From Dyella japonica DSM 16301 (GTDB taxonomy: Bacteria > Pseudomonadota > Gammaproteobacteria > Xanthomonadales > Rhodanobacteraceae): DNA of 64,000 nucleotides. Where the stretch lies: the NCBI RefSeq assembly GCF_001010355.1, contig NZ_JPLA01000013.1:126490-190489 (forward strand), written 5' to 3'. The notes beneath the pieces are model-generated. The model was not told the origin of the DNA and searched no databases. It worked only from the letters and a program-made list of their open reading frames with translations. Position numbers and translations under genes: made by a program. Positions 37,841 to 46,686 of the stretch are shown piece after piece; position 1 is the stretch's first letter; every line of letters starts with the position of its first letter.

Positions 37841-37937
37841 GATACCCAGGTACAATCGACGAGCGTGCTGGATCGACTTACATTGGCCCTCGGTTGGCCG
37901 GCAATCCGTCGGGGCCGACGCGCAAGCGCAGCGGTGA

Positions 37938-38225
37938 ATGACTATGTATCTGGTCAAGCCACGCTCATCGTGCAATCCCATGCCGGTACCCATCCGCTGG
38001 AGCAAGCCCAGCGGCAACGCGCGCGTCATCGACCGCGTGGGACAGCACCAGCTCCTGCAATTGGCGCTGATGATCGAACCCGACGAGCTGCGTATCTCCG
38101 AATGGTGGCACCAGACGCCGATCGCCGAGCTGGGCGGCGATACGGCGGACGCGCTGGTGTCGCAAGGCATGCAGCATCTGGTCGAGGCCTTCCTGCTTGC
38201 CATCCTGTTCGGGGATCGCGGCTGA
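37938..38225 (+). CDS. Solitary MbcA/ParS/Xre-type antitoxin-like protein
   Basis: The 95-residue protein ends with SEWWHQTPIAELGGDTADALVSQG and a helix to ILFGDRG. The pattern of Trp, TP, LGG, two-residue gap, leucine, then a helix ending near FG matches the C-terminal toxin-binding domain of MbcA/ParS/Xre antitoxins (DUF2384). The N-terminal HTH usual in the longer forms is missing or degenerate, and no RES-type toxin gene follows. The start could also be the ATG at 37944. The family call is my inference and should be checked. Confidence 0.45.
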   Translation: MTMYLVKPRSSCNPMPVPIRWSKPSGNARVIDRVGQHQLLQLALMIEPDELRISEWWHQTPIAELGGDTADALVSQGMQHLVEAFLLAILFGDRG

Positions 38226-38383
38226 GCGGCGGGCCGCGTGCGCGGCCAGCGACTAGCTCGTGCAGAACAGGGCTGCGCGTTCCAGCGCGCCGGCGACGCG
38301 GGTACAGGGCCCTGGTGAGCGTTTGGCTCCACGCTCATGCCTGAGCGCGACGTCGATAGTTCAGTCGTGCGTCGCCGCCACGC

Positions 38384-39853
38384 TTATTGCCAACCCAGTC
38401 CAAGACTCTTCTGCAATGACACAAGGTCCTTGAGCAGATCGGCCTGCCCCTCGATCAGGTTCTGCTGGGCGGTGAACTGCGTACGCTGCGTGTCCATCAG
38501 GTCGATCAGCGAGGATGCGCCGGCGCCGTAGCGCTGGTGCATCAAACGCTCAGAGCGATTGGCCGATGCCTCGATCTGCTGCAGGCGCGTCACGCTGTCG
38601 CGTTGGTGGCCGTAGCGGGACAGGGCGTTGTTGGCGTCCTGCAGCGCGGCGAGCACGGTCTGCGTGTAGGTGGCGGCGGCCTCATCGCGGCCAGCTTCGG
38701 CCTGGCGGATGCTGCTGTGGGTGCGGCCGAAATCGAATACGTTCCACTGCAGGTAAGGCACGCCCAGCCAGGTGAAAGCGCTCTTCTTCGCAAGGTCGGC
38801 GGGGTTCACACCCGTGGTGCCGAGGAAGCCCATCAAGGTCACCTTGGGAAACAGATCGGCGGTGTGCTGGCCGATCTGCGCGTTGCTCGAGGCCAGTCGA
38901 CGCTCGGCGGCGCGGATATCCGGGCGCTGTCGCAGCAGGCTTGCCGGATCATCCACTGGCACCGCTGCCGGCAAGACCGGCAGTGCGGCCGGCTTCGACA
39001 GTTCCTGGTCGAGCGCCCCAGGCGCCTGGCCGGTGAGCACCGCCAATTGATCCAGCGATTCGGTGATCTGCTCGTCCAGCGGAATCAGGGTTGCCCGCGT
39101 ATTCTCAACCTGGGTGGTTTGCCGCTCGACGTCCGCATCGGCGGCGACGCCGCGTGCACGGCGTTGCTGCACCAGCTCGAGCGTCTTCTGCGCGAGCTCG
39201 CTGGACTGATTGGCCAGCACCAGGCGCTGCTGCTGATCGCGCAGGCCGATATAAGCCTGGGCCACTTCGGCGGCCAACGATACCTGGACATCGGCGAAGT
39301 CGGCTTCGACGGCCTGGGCCTGCGCCGACGAGGCCTCGGTGGCGCGCCGCACGCCGCCAAACAGGTCGAGCTCCCAGGAGGCATCGAATGCAGCGGTATA
39401 CAACTGCAGCGGACCGCGTCCGCTGGAGGGGTTCGTGCCCTGGCCGCCCTGCGTGTTGTTGGAAGACTGCAGCAGCGATAGATCCGGTTCGCGCACGCGC
39501 ACGGCCGCCGCGTCCACCGACAGGTTGGGCAGTGCTTTCGTGCGTTGTTGCAACAGTTGCTCGCGCGACTGCCGCAGGCGTGCCTGTGCCGCCTGCAGGT
39601 TGGGGTTGTGTGCCAGTGCCGCGTCGATCAGCGCATTGAGTTGCGGATCATGGAGCGTGGTCCACCACGGGCTGGGCGCCGGTGTCGTGGCGAGGCCTGC
39701 GGTTGGCGCACGTACAAAAGCATTTCCCTGGCTGCCGGGAATATCAGGCGCGCCGCGGTAATCGGGGCCGACCGTGCAGCCCGAAAGTGCAGTGACCGAG
39801 GCAAGCAGTGCCAGCAGCAAGGTGCACGGCGCGCGCGATGGTAGCGTAGTCAT
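38384..39853 (-). CDS. Outer-membrane efflux lipoprotein (NodT/OprM family)
   Basis: The ATG at 39853 (GAGGA 9 bp upstream) gives 489 residues. A lipoprotein signal ends at the lipobox LSGC (about residue 25), followed by TVGPDYRG as in NodT-type factors. Two repeated outer-membrane-factor regions with long coiled-coil segments (LAAEVAQAYIGLRDQQQ, ASSLIDLMDTQRTQF) fill the rest. It is the exit duct of the efflux system encoded upstream by emrA- and emrB-like genes, with whose last 4 bp it nearly abuts. Confidence 0.92.
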   Translation of the reverse strand: MTTLPSRAPCTLLLALLASVTALSGCTVGPDYRGAPDIPGSQGNAFVRAPTAGLATTPAPSPWWTTLHDPQLNALIDAALAHNPNLQAAQARLRQSREQLLQQRTKALPNLSVDAAAVRVREPDLSLLQSSNNTQGGQGTNPSSGRGPLQLYTAAFDASWELDLFGGVRRATEASSAQAQAVEADFADVQVSLAAEVAQAYIGLRDQQQRLVLANQSSELAQKTLELVQQRRARGVAADADVERQTTQVENTRATLIPLDEQITESLDQLAVLTGQAPGALDQELSKPAALPVLPAAVPVDDPASLLRQRPDIRAAERRLASSNAQIGQHTADLFPKVTLMGFLGTTGVNPADLAKKSAFTWLGVPYLQWNVFDFGRTHSSIRQAEAGRDEAAATYTQTVLAALQDANNALSRYGHQRDSVTRLQQIEASANRSERLMHQRYGAGASSLIDLMDTQRTQFTAQQNLIEGQADLLKDLVSLQKSLGLGWQ

Positions 39854-39864
39854 GACAAACATCC

Positions 39865-41445
39865 TCAATGGCCCGTCGCCGCCGGCGCGTGGTGGCTTGG
39901 CGTCTTCAGCAGCAAGGCGAGCGGTATGCAGCAGAGCAGGGCGATGCCCAGCACATAGAAAATTTCCGAATACGTCATCACCAGGGCCTGCTGCTGAATC
40001 TGCTGCGCCAGCTGAGCCAGGGCACGCATCTTCGAATAGGCCATATCCCCGGTCTGCGCGAACCAGCTCGCTGCATTGGCTGCCATGCGATCCTGGCCGA
40101 GTACGGAATTGGCCGATAGCGATTCGCGGATGGTCGCCACATGAAAGGTGTTGCGCCGGTCGATGACGGTGCCGATGATGGCCAGGCCGATCGAGCCGCC
40201 CAGGTTGCGCGCCATGTTGTAGATGCCGGCCGCATCGCCCGATTCTTCGCGCGACACCGCCGCCATCGACGCCTGGTTCAACGGCATCATCGCCAGCATC
40301 TGGCCGGCGCCGCGCACCAGCTGCGACCAGAAGAAGTCATCGCCGACGGACTGAGCGGTCAGGTGGATGTCGAGCATGCAGCTGCCCACGAAACACAGCA
40401 GGCCGGTGATCACCAGGATGCGGAAATCCACCTTGCCCAGCAGGCGCGGCAAGATCGGCATCATCATGAAGGCCGGTACGCCCGATACCAGCATGACCCA
40501 GCCCGATTGCTCGGCGTTGTAGCCCGCGATCAGGCCGAGGAATTGCGGAATCACATAGATCACGCCGTACAGCGCCGCGCCCACTACCAGCACGATGAAG
40601 ATCACGCTGGCGTAGCGCGGGTTCTTCAACAGGCTCAGTCGCATCACCGGCTTGGCAGCGGTGAACTGCGATATCGCGATCAGGACCATGCCGGCCAATG
40701 ACAGCAGGCTGAGCCAGATGATCATGCCGGACTCGAACCAGCGTTCGCGTTGGCCTTCTTCGAGCACCACGGTCAAGGAGCTCAGTCCGATGGTGAGCCC
40801 GAACACGCCCAGCCAGTCGGCCTTTCGCAAAGCCTCCCAATGCGGCTTGTCCGACGGCAGGCCGACCAGCAGCAAGGTGATCAGGCCGATACAGACGGGC
40901 AGGTTGATGAAGAAGCACCAGCTCCAGCTGATGTTCTCCGTCAGCCAGCCGCCCAGCACCGGGCCCAGCAGCGGACCGAGCAGGACGATCAGGCCGAACG
41001 CGGTCATGCCGATCGGCAGCTGCGACATCGGCAGGCGGCTGCGGATGATGGTTTGCGCCGTGGGTATCATCGCACCGCCGGTCAGGCCCTGGCCGATGCG
41101 GCCGATGATCATCGCCATCAGCGTGGTCGAGATGCCGCACATCATCGAAAACAGGATGAACAACGCGGCGCAACCGAGCAGGAAGTTGCGCAAGCCGAAC
41201 ACGCGGGTCAGCCACGCGGCGAGCGGGATGATCACGATTTCCGACATCAGATAGCCGGTGGAAATCCAGGTGCCCTCGGTGCCTGTGGCACCGATCTCGC
41301 CCTGGATCTGCGGCAGGGCCGAGTTGGTGATGGAGATGTCGAGCGTCGCCATCAATGCACCCAACGAACCGGCCGCGACGGCGATCCAGTCCGCGACGCT
41401 CGCGCGCTCAGGATGCGCGGCAGGCTGGGCGACTGCCTCAGCCAT
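39865..41445 (-). CDS. emrB: EmrB-type MFS drug efflux transporter (DHA2, 14 TM)
   Basis: The 526-residue protein has about 14 membrane helices. DHA2 signatures are present: LDISITNSALPQIQGE in helix 1, the motif-A-like WLTRVFGLRN loop, and GPVLGGWLTENISW for antiporter motif C. It works with the EmrA-type adaptor whose gene overlaps it by 8 bp, and with the NodT-like duct downstream, exporting hydrophobic compounds by proton antiport. Substrates are not deducible. Confidence 0.93.
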   Translation of the reverse strand: MAEAVAQPAAHPERASVADWIAVAAGSLGALMATLDISITNSALPQIQGEIGATGTEGTWISTGYLMSEIVIIPLAAWLTRVFGLRNFLLGCAALFILFSMMCGISTTLMAMIIGRIGQGLTGGAMIPTAQTIIRSRLPMSQLPIGMTAFGLIVLLGPLLGPVLGGWLTENISWSWCFFINLPVCIGLITLLLVGLPSDKPHWEALRKADWLGVFGLTIGLSSLTVVLEEGQRERWFESGMIIWLSLLSLAGMVLIAISQFTAAKPVMRLSLLKNPRYASVIFIVLVVGAALYGVIYVIPQFLGLIAGYNAEQSGWVMLVSGVPAFMMMPILPRLLGKVDFRILVITGLLCFVGSCMLDIHLTAQSVGDDFFWSQLVRGAGQMLAMMPLNQASMAAVSREESGDAAGIYNMARNLGGSIGLAIIGTVIDRRNTFHVATIRESLSANSVLGQDRMAANAASWFAQTGDMAYSKMRALAQLAQQIQQQALVMTYSEIFYVLGIALLCCIPLALLLKTPSHHAPAATGH

Positions 41446-42577
41446 GACGTCGTTCTGCTGACGCGACTTTGCCGTCTTCGTGCGCCTGGCGCGTGTCCAC
41501 CTTCACCGTCACCGACAGGCCCGGCACGAGCAGCTTGCGGGTCTGTTCGTCGGTCTCCAGGCGGATGCGTACCGGCACGCGTTGCACGATCTTGGTGAAG
41601 TTGCCGGTGGCATTCTCGGGTGGCAGCAGGGCGAATTCCGCACCGGTGCCCGGCGCGAAGCTCTCGACCACGCCCTGCAACTCGGTATCAGGCAAGGCAT
41701 CGACCCGCACGCTGGCATGCTGGCCTGCGCGCATCTGGCCGATCTGGGTTTCCTTGAAATTGGCGGTGAGGTAGACGCCTTCGATCGGCACCACCGTCAT
41801 CATGCGCGTGCCCGGTTGCGCGTACTGACCCACGCGCACCGTGCGATCGCCCACGCGCCCGGGCAGCGAGCTGCGGATCAAGGTGTCGTCGAGGTCAAGT
41901 TTCGATTGCCGGGCCGAGGCCTGGGCGGCTTCCAGTTGCGCGCGCGCCTGGGCGATCTGCGCGTTGAGGTCGGCGATCTTCGCCTGGGCCTGGTCAAGCG
42001 CGGCCGTGTCTGCCGCCAGGGTTGCCCTGGCCTGGTCGCGGTTGCTGGTGAGCACCGACAGCTGGTCGCTGCTCTCGGCACCCGTGGTGGCCAGCGGGCC
42101 GTAGCGGCGCACTTCTTCCTCGGCGTGGCGGCTGCTGATCTGGGCGGTCAGCTGCTGGGCCTTGGCCTGCTCGATCGCGGCGCGCTGCTGCAGGATGGCT
42201 GCCTGCGCGCGCTGGATATCGGCCTGGCGTGCATCGACCGTGGCCTGGGCCTGGTCCAGCGCGGCGCGGTACTGGCGCCCGTCCAGGCGCACCAGCGGAT
42301 CACCGGCCTTCACCGTGGCGTTGTCGCCCACATAGACATCGGTGACATAGCCGCTGACCTTGGGCGCCACGGTCATGCTGTCGGCGCGCAGATAGGCGTC
42401 GTCGGTGCTCTGCATGTAGCGGCCGACCACCCACCAATAGCCCAGGGCCAGCACCGCGATGACGGCCAGGACGATGGCGACGGGCAGCAGGATCTTGCCC
42501 GCCCTGGTGCGGCGCGAGCTGGGGATGGCGGGATCTTTCTTTACTTCGCCGGGCGTGGAGCCGGAGGAGGCGGGCAT
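41438..42577 (-). CDS. emrA: EmrA-type membrane-fusion adaptor (HlyD family)
   Basis: The 379-residue protein has one N-terminal transmembrane helix (about 29-50), a lipoyl/barrel-sandwich half (VAPKVSGYVTDVYVGDNATVKAGDPL), a long coiled-coil hairpin rich in Gln and Ala (about 100-215) and a beta-barrel end (LPGRVGDRTVRVGQYAQPG). It bridges EmrB and the outer-membrane duct. It is the first gene of the operon and diverges from the TetR gene, with two palindromic operators in the gap. Confidence 0.93.
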   Translation of the reverse strand: MPASSGSTPGEVKKDPAIPSSRRTRAGKILLPVAIVLAVIAVLALGYWWVVGRYMQSTDDAYLRADSMTVAPKVSGYVTDVYVGDNATVKAGDPLVRLDGRQYRAALDQAQATVDARQADIQRAQAAILQQRAAIEQAKAQQLTAQISSRHAEEEVRRYGPLATTGAESSDQLSVLTSNRDQARATLAADTAALDQAQAKIADLNAQIAQARAQLEAAQASARQSKLDLDDTLIRSSLPGRVGDRTVRVGQYAQPGTRMMTVVPIEGVYLTANFKETQIGQMRAGQHASVRVDALPDTELQGVVESFAPGTGAEFALLPPENATGNFTKIVQRVPVRIRLETDEQTRKLLVPGLSVTVKVDTRQAHEDGKVASAERRHG

Positions 42578-42595
42578 GAGGGTGTGTCCAATATA

Positions 42596-42628
42596 TTCCA
42601 GCTGGAAGATTTATTCCGATTGGAATAA
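42596..42628. promoter_or_regulatory. Tandem TetR-type operators between emrA and tetR
   Basis: TTCCAGCTGGAA (42596-42607) is a perfect 12-bp palindrome, and TTATTCC-GATT-GGAATAA (42611-42628) is an 18-bp palindrome with a 4-bp asymmetric centre. Both share the core ATTCC-N4-GGAA. A -35/-10 pair for the TetR gene (TTGGAA at 42620-42625, TATATT at 42642-42647) overlaps the second site, so binding would repress the TetR gene and probably emrAB. Confidence 0.75.
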
Positions 42629-42674
42629 CTTTGTCAAATGATATATTTCCGGGGAGCAAGCAGGAGAACCGTGC

Positions 42675-43376
42675 ATGAGCCCATCCAAACGTCCTCGGCA
42701 CTCGTCGGCCGGAGGCTATGCGCGCGGCGATGAAACGCGCCAGCGCATCATCGACGCGGCCGTGACCTTGTTCGGCGAGCATGGCTACGCGGGCGCATCC
42801 ACGCGCGATATCGCGGCGGCGGCCGGCGTCAACGCGCCGGCGCTGCAGTACTACTTCGAGAACAAGGAGGGGGTTTACCGGGCCTGCGCCCAGTTCATCG
42901 CCGATGACATCCGCGGCCGCTTTGAACCTGCCATGCAGCAGGCATCGGGCACGTTGAAGGGCCAGTCCAGCACGGCAGTGCTGATCGACGCCTTCCTGGG
43001 CATCCATGAAGTGGTGCTGGACATGGTGCTGACCGACAGCCAGGCATCCAAGCGGCGTCTGTTCATGGTGCGCGAAGTGGCGGGCGACGAACCGCTGGTG
43101 GCCTCACAACTGCTGGAGCGGCGACTCAAGCAGCCCTTGAACAAGCTGCGCCTGAGCTTGCTGGCGCGCATCACCGGCACGACTACCCGCGATCCCATCA
43201 CGCGGATACGCCTGCTCACCCTCAAGGGTCAGATCCTGCCGTTCTTCCATCCTCCCGGCGCCTGCCTGGACGCCTTGGGATGGAAGGAGATCGACGCCGC
43301 CAAGGGCGCCTTGCTCAAGGCGACGGTGATGGAGCAGACGCGCACCCTGCTGGAAAGTTGGCAGGTACGGGGCTGA
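42675..43376 (+). CDS. TetR-family repressor (CerR-like) of the efflux operon
   Basis: The 233-residue protein has an N-terminal HTH (ASTRDIAAAAGVNAPALQYYFENKEGVY, about 38-66) and a CerR-type C-terminal ligand-binding domain. It is divergent from emrAB and the outer-membrane gene, and the gap contains two palindromes suited to dimer binding. It is therefore the probable repressor of the efflux system and of itself. The inducing ligand is unknown. Confidence 0.9.
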   Translation: MSPSKRPRHSSAGGYARGDETRQRIIDAAVTLFGEHGYAGASTRDIAAAAGVNAPALQYYFENKEGVYRACAQFIADDIRGRFEPAMQQASGTLKGQSSTAVLIDAFLGIHEVVLDMVLTDSQASKRRLFMVREVAGDEPLVASQLLERRLKQPLNKLRLSLLARITGTTTRDPITRIRLLTLKGQILPFFHPPGACLDALGWKEIDAAKGALLKATVMEQTRTLLESWQVRG

Positions 43377-43404
43377 TCGTCGACGCGTTGAGCGCCAGGG
43401 CGGC

Positions 43405-44448
43405 CTACTTGCCGCGTGCTTTGAGCTGCGCATCCAGCCGCGGATAGACGCGACGGACATTGCCCTCGTACACCTGGTGCCGCTCTTCGTCGGAAAGGTT
43501 TGCCGCGTCGATATAACGCCGCGTGTCGTCGAAGTAATGGCCGGTGGTGGGATCGATGCCGCGCACGGCGCCCACCATCTCCGAGCCAAACAGGATGTTC
43601 TTGATGTCGATCACCTTCAACAGCAGATCGATGCCGGGCTGATGGTAGACGCAGGTATCGAAGTACACGTTCTTCATCACGTGCTCGTCCAGCGGCGGTT
43701 TGTTCAACATGTCGGCCAGGCCGCGGTAACGGCCCCAGTGATAAGGCACCGCACCGCCGCCGTGGGGGATCACGAAACGCAAGTCGGGGAAATCCTTGAA
43801 CAGATCGCCCTGCAGCAATTGCATGAAAGCCGTGGTATCGGCGTTGATGTAATGCGCGCCGGTGGCATGGAAGTTCGCGTTGCAGCTGCCTGAGACGTGG
43901 ACCATGGCGGGCACGTCCAGCTCCACCATCTTCTCGAAGAACGGGTACCAGGCGCGATCGGTCAGCGGCGGCCCGTTCCAGCGGCCACCGGAGGGATCGG
44001 GATTGAGGTTGCAGCCCACGAAGCCCAGCTCGTTGACGCAGCGTTCCAGTTCCGCGATCGAATGCCTGATCGTCACGCCGGGTGACTGTGGCAGCTGGCA
44101 AACGCCGATGAAGGTCTCCGGATAGAGCCCGATCACGCGCGCGATCAGGTCATTGCAATGACGCGTCCAGGTCTGACTGACCGCCTCATCGCCCTGATGA
44201 TGGGCCATGGTGCTGGCGCGCGGCGAGAAGATGGTCATGTCCAGGCCGCGCTCGCGCAGCAGGCGCAGCTGGTTGGCTTCGATGCTCTCGCGGATCTCGT
44301 CATCGGAGATGGCGGGGTAGGCCGGCAGCGGTTGCGACGGGTCGGCAAAGTGCTTCAGCTGCGCGTCGCGGAACGCGTCGTGGCCTTTCGGCGCGGTGGT
44401 GTAGTGACCGTGGCAGTCGATGATCAGGGGGCGCGCCTGCTCAGACAT
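43405..44448 (-). CDS. ligJ: 4-oxalomesaconate hydratase
   Basis: The 347-residue protein matches Sphingobium LigJ nearly throughout as I remember it. The metal-binding [13 protein letters not shown] opens it, followed by [36 protein letters not shown] and [14 protein letters not shown], with the catalytic glutamate in the last block. LigJ hydrates 4-oxalomesaconate to 4-carboxy-4-hydroxy-2-oxoadipate in protocatechuate 4,5-cleavage and gallate catabolism. The start overlaps the ligK stop by 8 bp. It is the last gene of the six-gene catabolic operon and is convergent to the TetR gene. Confidence 0.93.
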   Translation of the reverse strand: MSEQARPLIIDCHGHYTTAPKGHDAFRDAQLKHFADPSQPLPAYPAISDDEIRESIEANQLRLLRERGLDMTIFSPRASTMAHHQGDEAVSQTWTRHCNDLIARVIGLYPETFIGVCQLPQSPGVTIRHSIAELERCVNELGFVGCNLNPDPSGGRWNGPPLTDRAWYPFFEKMVELDVPAMVHVSGSCNANFHATGAHYINADTTAFMQLLQGDLFKDFPDLRFVIPHGGGAVPYHWGRYRGLADMLNKPPLDEHVMKNVYFDTCVYHQPGIDLLLKVIDIKNILFGSEMVGAVRGIDPTTGHYFDDTRRYIDAANLSDEERHQVYEGNVRRVYPRLDAQLKARGK

Positions 44449-45112
44449 AGGTAAGGCCCTTGCTGGCCAGGCGCTCGCGCATGTCGTAGATATCCAGGCC
44501 CAGTTCGCCTGCGGCCAGGCGTTGGCGCTTGGCCTCTTCGCGAGCTTCGCGCTCCTTCGCCTGTTCCAGTATTTGTACGGCGTTCGCGCGCGGCACGATG
44601 CAGACGCCATCATCATCGGCAATCACCACATCGCCTGGGTGGACCAGCGCGCCGCCGCAAACCACCGGCACGTTGACCGAGCCCAGCGTTTCCTTGACCG
44701 TGCCCTGCGCATGGATGGCCCGACTCCACACGGGGAATGCCATGGCGGTGAGATCGCGCACATCACGCACGCCGGCATCGATGATCAGGCCACGGCAGCC
44801 ACGCGCCTTGGCCGAGGTGGCGAGCAGGTCGCCGAAATAGCCGTCTTCGCAGAGGCTGGTGGTGGCGGCGATCAGCAGGTCGCCTTCGCGCAGCTGTTCG
44901 ATCGCCACGTGCATCATCCAGTTGTCGCCCGGCGGCATCAGCACCGTGACGGCCGAGCCGGCGATGCGTGCGCCGCCATAGATCGGACGCAGACTGGAAT
45001 GCATCAGGCCGCTGCGGCCCTGTGCTTCGTGCGCGGTGGCGACGCCGACCTTGGCCAGGCCATCAATGACGCCGGCGGGGGCGCGTTCGATGCGGGTTAC
45101 TACGACAGACAT
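44441..45112 (-). CDS. ligK: 4-carboxy-4-hydroxy-2-oxoadipate aldolase / oxaloacetate decarboxylase
   Basis: The 223-residue protein is an RraA-fold class II aldolase. The family blocks [34 protein letters not shown] and [13 protein letters not shown] are clear, including the substrate-binding Arg and the metal-binding Asp in GVRD and DDDGV. LigK/GalC cleaves the LigJ product to pyruvate and oxaloacetate and also decarboxylates oxaloacetate. It is directly coupled to ligJ and lies 20 bp after the porin gene. Confidence 0.92.
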   Translation of the reverse strand: MSVVVTRIERAPAGVIDGLAKVGVATAHEAQGRSGLMHSSLRPIYGGARIAGSAVTVLMPPGDNWMMHVAIEQLREGDLLIAATTSLCEDGYFGDLLATSAKARGCRGLIIDAGVRDVRDLTAMAFPVWSRAIHAQGTVKETLGSVNVPVVCGGALVHPGDVVIADDDGVCIVPRANAVQILEQAKEREAREEAKRQRLAAGELGLDIYDMRERLASKGLTYV

Positions 45113-45132
45113 GGCTCATCCTCTTTCGAACA

Positions 45133-46614
45133 TCAATCGTTGGCGGCGGCAGGCTTGAAGCCCATCAGTACGCCGATGTCCACGCGCAGACCGATCGCGT
45201 AGACCAGCAGGTTCTTGGGCAGCACCGAGGTTTTGGGAATGGCGGAGTTGTCCGGGTGCACGATGTACTGCACGCTCGGCATCAGCTCGAAACCCTTGAC
45301 CAGGTGGAGGCTGTAGGTCAGGTCGGCGGCCGTCTGATGGCGGGCATTCCAGCCGCTGCCGCCGAGCTTGGCGCGCTCCTCGGCAAGAAACGCGCGCTCG
45401 GCCGAGGTCAATTCGAACTCGGAGAGATTGAGACCCAACGTGTCGTACGGACGCGAGGCGAACGGTCCGGTCATCACGAAGCCGGCGTAGATCTGCTGGC
45501 GCATGATTTCCTGCTGCTCCAGCTGCTGCACCCAGCCACCGAACACGTTGAAGCTGCGCGGCGAACTCGGGTCCGGACGCCAGATCACCTTGTCGCCCAT
45601 CAGGTAGATGCCATCGCGCACGTGGTGATCGGTGGCGGCGGTGCCGCCGTTGATGCCCAGCGGTTGGCCGCGCGTATTCATGTCAATGTCGGTCAAGGGA
45701 GCCGTGCTCACGTAAGCGCCGCCCTTCAACTCGAACGGGAACTGCTCCGTGCGCGGATCATTCTTCACCCAGCCGAATTCGACCGGCACGGTGTAACCGG
45801 TGGCATGTTCGATGCCCCAGTTCAGGCCATTGCTCGGCTGCACGGTGGGATTGACCTCGAACGCGCCGACGTCGACATAGGTGTTCTCAGTGGTCTTGTA
45901 CTTCACGTTGCCGCCCCAGGTCGCCGAAGGCAGCAGGCTGAGGCCGGTTTCGGACACCAGCATGCGTGGCTCGCCGCAGGTGTTGGCGGAAGTGAACTGG
46001 CAGTTGACCACCAGGTGGCCGAAGTACGTCGTACTGCCCAGGCGGCCGACCTGGATATCGAGCCGGTCGTCGAGGCCTTTGTACTCGTACGAGAACAGGC
46101 CCAGATGCCAGCGCGTATAGGGGTTTTTGTAGATGTACTGCTGCTTGGTATAGGTGCCGGTGACCAACGCGTTGAGGCTCAGGCCGTAGTCGCGATAGAC
46201 GGTGAAGTGGAAGGTGGAGCCCGTCCATCCCCAGATCTTGCCCAGGTCGAGATCCGCGCCGATATAGAACTGGCCCACGTTGTGACTGCCCTGAGCCACA
46301 CCGCCGGTGGTGTTCTTGGCGAACTGGTCGACCAGGCTGGCGCGGATGTTCACGCCATCATCGATCATGTTCTGCACCCACGCCGGACGAGGCAGGCCAG
46401 GCTCTCGTGCAGGCGGCGGCGGGGCAGCGAGACTGGTGGCCGGATCGACGTTGCTGGGTTGCGCATCGGCCTGCGCTGCCGCATAGCCGTCGGCCCAGTT
46501 GGCGCCCGGTCCGCTGTCCGGCGCTGCCTGCGTGTCCTGCGCGTAGGCGGCAGGCATCAGCAAGGCGGCGAGTAGACCAAGATAAAGCGATTGACGTGTC
46601 ATTGACCTTTTCAC
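45133..46614 (-). CDS. OprB-type outer-membrane porin
   Basis: A GTG at 46614 with GGAGGAG 7 bp upstream is the best start (493 residues); the internal ATG has poor spacing. A signal peptide ends around residue 25 (AAYAQ). The remainder is rich in aromatic beta-strand pairs and fits carbohydrate-selective OprB porins (VGQFYIGADLDL, WHLGLFSYEYKG, FNVFGGWVQQLEQ). Its place between the symporter and ligK suggests it admits the pathway's polar, multiply charged substrate rather than sugar. Confidence 0.82.
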   Translation of the reverse strand: MKRSMTRQSLYLGLLAALLMPAAYAQDTQAAPDSGPGANWADGYAAAQADAQPSNVDPATSLAAPPPPAREPGLPRPAWVQNMIDDGVNIRASLVDQFAKNTTGGVAQGSHNVGQFYIGADLDLGKIWGWTGSTFHFTVYRDYGLSLNALVTGTYTKQQYIYKNPYTRWHLGLFSYEYKGLDDRLDIQVGRLGSTTYFGHLVVNCQFTSANTCGEPRMLVSETGLSLLPSATWGGNVKYKTTENTYVDVGAFEVNPTVQPSNGLNWGIEHATGYTVPVEFGWVKNDPRTEQFPFELKGGAYVSTAPLTDIDMNTRGQPLGINGGTAATDHHVRDGIYLMGDKVIWRPDPSSPRSFNVFGGWVQQLEQQEIMRQQIYAGFVMTGPFASRPYDTLGLNLSEFELTSAERAFLAEERAKLGGSGWNARHQTAADLTYSLHLVKGFELMPSVQYIVHPDNSAIPKTSVLPKNLLVYAIGLRVDIGVLMGFKPAAAND

Positions 46615-46686
46615 TGACGCACTCCTCCCCGCCGCGGTGCCGTCAGGTACCGCGAGACACTTGTTGTTTTGAAGGCGAACTTCCTG

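Larger units (their letters stand above)
37526..37937. other. 412-bp intergenic region with two inverted repeats
   Basis: No supportable gene is present. It separates the FixJ-type regulator from the divergent antitoxin-like gene. Two inverted repeats (listed separately) and an AT-rich patch at 37690-37730 are visible, together with TACAAT at 37851-37856, which could be a -10 element for the antitoxin-like gene. Confidence 0.5.
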
